Below, piece by piece: positions 5,413 to 7,829 of a stretch of 7,829 bases of DNA. The translations under genes and the position numbers were made by a program. The DNA lies in contig JALULB010000299.1 of NCBI GenBank assembly GCA_027041035.1, positions 1-7,829 of the forward strand, given 5' to 3'. Position 1 is the first letter of the stretch. Every line of letters begins with the position of its first letter. The notes beneath the pieces were generated by a model, which saw only the letters and a list, made by a program, of their open reading frames with translations, was not told the DNA's origin and did no database searches. This stretch comes from Sedimenticola sp. (GTDB lineage: Bacteria > Pseudomonadota > Gammaproteobacteria > Chromatiales > Chromatiaceae).

Positions 5413-5925
5413 TCAACGCCTGGGCGACAGTACCCGGATGATGATGCCGCCGAGCGGGTGGTCGATATAATAGGTCTCGCCGCTGCGCATGCGTTGATGC
5501 GCCTTGAACGGCACCGGGATGCCGTTGTGGCGCAGGGTCAGGTCGACATCCAGATGCAGGTAGTGCCGCGCGCTGATCGATACGCTGCCGTCGACCCGCG
5601 CGTCGCCGCCCCGGTCGACATGGATCGCGATCGGTGAACTGCCCCGGGGGGCGAAGACCGACTGCCGCCAGAAACGGTGGTAAAGGGTGCGGTAGCCGGG
5701 TTGCCGGTCAAGCTTGGCGGCCGCGCCGGAGAGTGGCCCGCCGTTCAGCGGGGTGATATCCGCGCGCCCGTTCAGCGTGACTGCCTCCGCCTGGCTGTCG
5801 GGCCAGTAGCTTTCCCCGCTGTCTGGCGAGCCGCGCTGGAAAATCAGCATGTCGATGGCATAGCTGCGTGCCGCCTGCGCGGACGGGGCGAGGGCGATCG
5901 CGAGCAGAAGAAACAAAATACGCAT
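5413..5925 (-). CDS. csiV: CsiV-family (putative peptidoglycan-binding) periplasmic protein
   Basis: This 170-residue exported protein resembles CsiV, a gammaproteobacterial family whose Vibrio cholerae member is known to bind peptidoglycan and support PBP1A-dependent wall synthesis. Visible signs are a signal peptide (1-18, ending SAQA), then RSYAIDMLIFQR, a Trp-Pro motif (SYWPDS), YRTLYHRFWRQ, a DGSVSISARHYLHLDVDL block, and the C-terminal RMRSGETYYIDHPLGGIIIRV, typical of the family. It is shorter than many CsiV proteins. An in-frame extension to 5991 is rejected because it would precede the signal peptide with 22 polar residues including two adjacent cysteines. The ribosome site is weak. 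It sits 28 nt ahead of dctP and probably leads the TRAP operon; in many gammaproteobacteria I recall csiV next to mfd instead. Confidence 0.8.
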   Translation of the reverse strand: MRILFLLLAIALAPSAQAARSYAIDMLIFQRGSPDSGESYWPDSQAEAVTLNGRADITPLNGGPLSGAAAKLDRQPGYRTLYHRFWRQSVFAPRGSSPIAIHVDRGGDARVDGSVSISARHYLHLDVDLTLRHNGIPVPFKAHQRMRSGETYYIDHPLGGIIIRVLSPRR

Positions 5926-6017
5926 GGGCTTGTCACAGCATAAGTGGGTTGATTCATGCGGGATTCTGCATCTTCGCCAGCCCGCGGGCAAGCATTGAAC
6001 GAGAGTGAAAGCGATTG

Positions 6018-6047
6018 TTGATCGAATTGCTGGGTTAATGCTATGCT
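6018..6047 (+). promoter_or_regulatory. Candidate iscR promoter (extended -10)
   Basis: TTGATC (6018-6023) and TATGCT (6042-6047) are separated by 18 bp, and TGC immediately before the -10 gives an extended -10 motif. Transcription would start near 6054, about 107 nt before the iscR start. The rest of the 235-nt divergent region (5926-6160) must also contain the leftward csiV promoter, for which I see no convincing match. Confidence 0.45.
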
Positions 6048-6072
6048 AATGACTGAGTGGTTTACTTGGTAT
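6048..6072 (+). promoter_or_regulatory. Possible IscR-binding site upstream of iscR
   Basis: The segment contains ATGACTGAG and TTTACTTGGTAT, which resemble the two halves of type 1 IscR boxes (TGAC/ACT cores with a GG and terminal TAT) known upstream of E. coli iscR. It overlaps the predicted start of transcription, where bound [2Fe-2S]-IscR would repress. The match is partial and was made by eye. Confidence 0.35.
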
Positions 6073-6077
6073 TTATC

Positions 6078-6102
6078 CGGCGCCGACCGCTGGTCGGTGG
6101 CG
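6078..6102 (+). other. GC-rich leader hairpin upstream of iscR
   Basis: CGCCGACC (6081-6088) pairs with GGTCGGTG (6092-6099), with one G-T pair, around a 3-nt loop. Further pairs outside one mismatch extend it to 6078-6102. It would form in the 5' leader of the isc transcript about 60 nt before the start codon. It has no T-run, so it is not an obvious terminator. Confidence 0.45.
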
Positions 6103-6160
6103 CGGAAGCCTCCAATGACCACCCCAACATGATGAATCCGGATACCGGGAGAATAAAACG

Positions 6161-6637
6161 ATGAGACTTTCAACCAAAGGCCGCTACGCGGTGACCGCCA
6201 TGCTCGATCTTGCCCTGCACACAGAGGAGGGTCCGGTCACCCTGGCGGACATCTCCGCCAATCAGGGCATTTCCCTGTCCTATCTCGAACAACTGTTCGC
6301 GCTGTTGCGCGCGAAGCAACTGGTGCGCGGCGTGCGTGGCCCCGGTGGCGGCTATTATCTCGGTCGCCCGTCCGACGAGATCTCGATCGCCGATATCATC
6401 TGCGCGGTCGATGAATGGGTGGAGTTCACGCGTTGCAGCGGCAAGGAAGACTGTCGCGATGGCGAGCGCTGCCTGACGCATAGCCTGTGGAACGAGCTCA
6501 GCGAGCGGATCTACAACTTCCTCACCGACATCTCGCTGGCCGATCTGGTGAAGCGCGACGAGGTTCAGGAAGTCGCCAGCAAGCAGGTCGAGGAACTGCT
6601 CAGCCCGCCACGCAAGGCATCCGGCGCGGCGGCCTGA
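6161..6637 (+). CDS. iscR: Iron-sulfur cluster-sensing transcription regulator IscR (Rrf2 family)
   Basis: This 158-residue cytoplasmic regulator represses the isc operon when it carries a [2Fe-2S] cluster, sensing Fe-S demand. The N-terminal winged helix ([18 protein letters not shown], then [14 protein letters not shown] at 37-50 and [15 protein letters not shown] at 55-69) matches the family almost word for word. The cluster ligands are all present at the E. coli positions: Cys92, Cys98, Cys104 and His107 in [17 protein letters not shown]. An additional Cys81 is present. The C-terminus is shorter than in E. coli. The ATG at 6161 has GGGAGA (6147-6152) 8 nt upstream. iscS follows after 21 nt, the usual isc order, and the upstream box suggests autoregulation. 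Confidence 0.97.
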   Translation: MRLSTKGRYAVTAMLDLALHTEEGPVTLADISANQGISLSYLEQLFALLRAKQLVRGVRGPGGGYYLGRPSDEISIADIICAVDEWVEFTRCSGKEDCRDGERCLTHSLWNELSERIYNFLTDISLADLVKRDEVQEVASKQVEELLSPPRKASGAAA

Positions 6638-6658
6638 CCCAAACGGAGTGACAAGAAG

Positions 6659-7829
6659 ATGACGCGCAACGACATCCGTTTCCCCATCTACCTCGACTAC
6701 TCCGCGACCACCCCGGTGGACCCGCGAGCGGCCGAAAAGATGTGCGCCTACCTGACCCCCGACGGCGAATTCGGCAACCCCGCCTCGCGCTCCCACCCCT
6801 ACGGCTGGGCCGCCGAGGAAGCCGTCGAAGCGGCGCGCGGCCACATTGCCGAACTGGTCAACGCCAACCCCAAGGAAATCATCTTCACCTCCGGGGCCAC
6901 CGAATCCGACAACCTCGCCCTGAAGGGCGCCGCCCACTTCTACCGGAAAAAAGGCAAGCACCTCGTCACCGTCAAAACCGAACACAAAGCCGTCCTCGAC
7001 ACCTGTCGCCAACTCGAACGCGAAGGCTTCGACGTCACCTACCTCGACGTCGAAGCCAACGGCCTGCTCGACCTCGACAAACTCAAGGCCGCCCTCAGAG
7101 ACGACACCCTCCTCGTCTCCGTGATGCACGTCAACAACGAAATCGGCGTCATCCAGGACATCGCCGCCATCGGCGACATCACCCGCGAACGCAAAATCCT
7201 CTTCCACGTCGACGCCGCCCAGAGCGCCGGCAAAGTCCCCATCGACCTCGACGCCCTCAACGTCGACCTGATGAGCTTCTCCGCGCACAAAATCTACGGC
7301 CCCAAAGGCATCGGCGCCCTCTACGTCCAACGCAAGCCGCGCATCCGCCTCGAAGCCCAGATGCACGGCGGCGGCCACGAACGCGGCCTGCGCTCCGGCA
7401 CCCTCGCCACCCACCAGATCGTCGGCATGGGCGAAGCCTTCCGTCTCGCCAAGGCCGAAATGGCCAGCGACAACGCCCGCCTCATGACCCTGCGCAACCG
7501 CCTGTGGGACGGCCTCAAAGACATGGAAGAAGTCTACCTCAACGGCGACCCCGAACAACGCATCGCCGGCAACCTCAACGTCAGCTTCAACTACGTCGAA
7601 GGCGAAAGCCTCATCATGGCCCTCAAAGACCTGGCCGTCAGCTCCGGCTCCGCGTGCACCTCCGCCAGCCTCGAACCCAGCTACGTCCTGCGCGCCCTCG
7701 GCCGCGACGACGAACTCGCGCACAGCTCCATCCGCTTCACCCTCGGGCGCTTCACCACCGAAGCCGAGATAGACCACGTCATCAAAGAAGTGCGCGAACA
7801 AGTCCAGCGCCTGCGCGAACTCTCCCCGC
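6659..7829 (+). CDS. iscS: Cysteine desulfurase IscS, 3' end cut by the window
   Basis: This PLP-dependent enzyme removes sulfur from L-cysteine, giving alanine and an enzyme persulfide used for Fe-S cluster assembly and tRNA thiolation. The 390 codons visible lack a stop; the E. coli protein is 404 residues, so only a short tail should be missing. Recognisable parts are [14 protein letters not shown] (10-23), [15 protein letters not shown] (76-90), TEHK with the PLP-stacking His109, [10 protein letters not shown] (183-192), the PLP lysine Lys211 in [12 protein letters not shown], the RSGT loop (245-248) and the catalytic Cys333 in [13 protein letters not shown]. All are offset +5 from E. coli. 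GGAG (6645-6648) lies 10 nt before the ATG. Codon choice differs from neighbours: roughly 30 of about 41 Leu codons are CTC, whereas iscR and the TRAP genes favour CTG. iscU and the rest of the isc operon would be expected next. Confidence 0.97.
   Translation, partial: MTRNDIRFPIYLDYSATTPVDPRAAEKMCAYLTPDGEFGNPASRSHPYGWAAEEAVEAARGHIAELVNANPKEIIFTSGATESDNLALKGAAHFYRKKGKHLVTVKTEHKAVLDTCRQLEREGFDVTYLDVEANGLLDLDKLKAALRDDTLLVSVMHVNNEIGVIQDIAAIGDITRERKILFHVDAAQSAGKVPIDLDALNVDLMSFSAHKIYGPKGIGALYVQRKPRIRLEAQMHGGGHERGLRSGTLATHQIVGMGEAFRLAKAEMASDNARLMTLRNRLWDGLKDMEEVYLNGDPEQRIAGNLNVSFNYVEGESLIMALKDLAVSSGSACTSASLEPSYVLRALGRDDELAHSSIRFTLGRFTTEAEIDHVIKEVREQVQRLRELSP

Noticed and set aside
5937..5942. TATGCT on the minus strand as a -10 for a nearly leaderless csiV transcript
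   Set aside because: No acceptable -35 lies at the right spacing, and a single 4/6 hexamer match is not enough.
5926..5991. Longer csiV start at 5991
   Set aside because: It would precede a clean signal peptide with 22 polar residues and two adjacent cysteines; the ATG at 5925 places the hydrophobic core at residues 3-13.
6170..7801. A 543-codon open frame on the minus strand covering iscR and iscS
   Set aside because: It is antisense to two certain genes, encodes a repetitive Gly/Ala/Val/Asp/Phe-rich sequence with no recognisable domain, and results from the strong C-ending codon bias of the sense genes.

Overview
The window looks like chromosomal DNA of a sulfur-oxidising gammaproteobacterium of the Chromatiales/Thiotrichales kind. 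The reasons are two exported Gly/Asn/Tyr/Trp-rich proteins resembling the envelope proteins of intracellular sulfur globules, a gammaproteobacterial-type IscR followed by IscS, a CsiV-family cell-wall protein (a gammaproteobacterial family), and generally high G+C coding DNA. The genus cannot be told from this stretch.

Layout. Positions 1-190 carry no gene but hold a 164-bp full-length imperfect palindrome (27-190), abutted head-on at 1-26 by what looks like the end of a second, diverged copy; I read this as a fold-back/MITE-like element. An AT-rich leader (191-343) with a good sigma70-type promoter and an overlapping palindrome follows. It drives a two-gene rightward unit (344-1500) of putative sulfur globule proteins: a short one and a longer one that adds a Pro-rich hinge and Met-rich coiled coil. 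The cistrons are separated by 98 nt with two stem-loops. A strong, apparently bidirectional terminator (1545-1578) closes this unit and also serves the convergent leftward operon.

The leftward operon (5925 down to 1597) reads csiV - dctP - PEP-CTERM lectin - dctQ - dctM. DctP, DctQ and DctM form a complete tripartite ATP-independent periplasmic (TRAP) transporter for an organic anion, probably a carboxylate. The unusual points are a lectin-fold protein with a C-terminal PEP-CTERM sorting signal lying between the solute-binding protein and the membrane subunits, and a peptidoglycan-associated CsiV-like protein at the head.

A 235-nt divergent intergenic region (5926-6160) separates csiV from the rightward isc operon: iscR (all three cluster cysteines and the histidine present) and iscS, which runs off the window end after 390 codons. 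The promoter region carries a plausible extended -10 promoter, a possible IscR box and a leader hairpin.

The strongest candidates for something not routinely described are the paired sulfur globule-type proteins with a lone C-terminal cysteine each and a coiled-coil hybrid partner, the lectin inside a TRAP operon, and the fold-back element just upstream of the sgp promoter.
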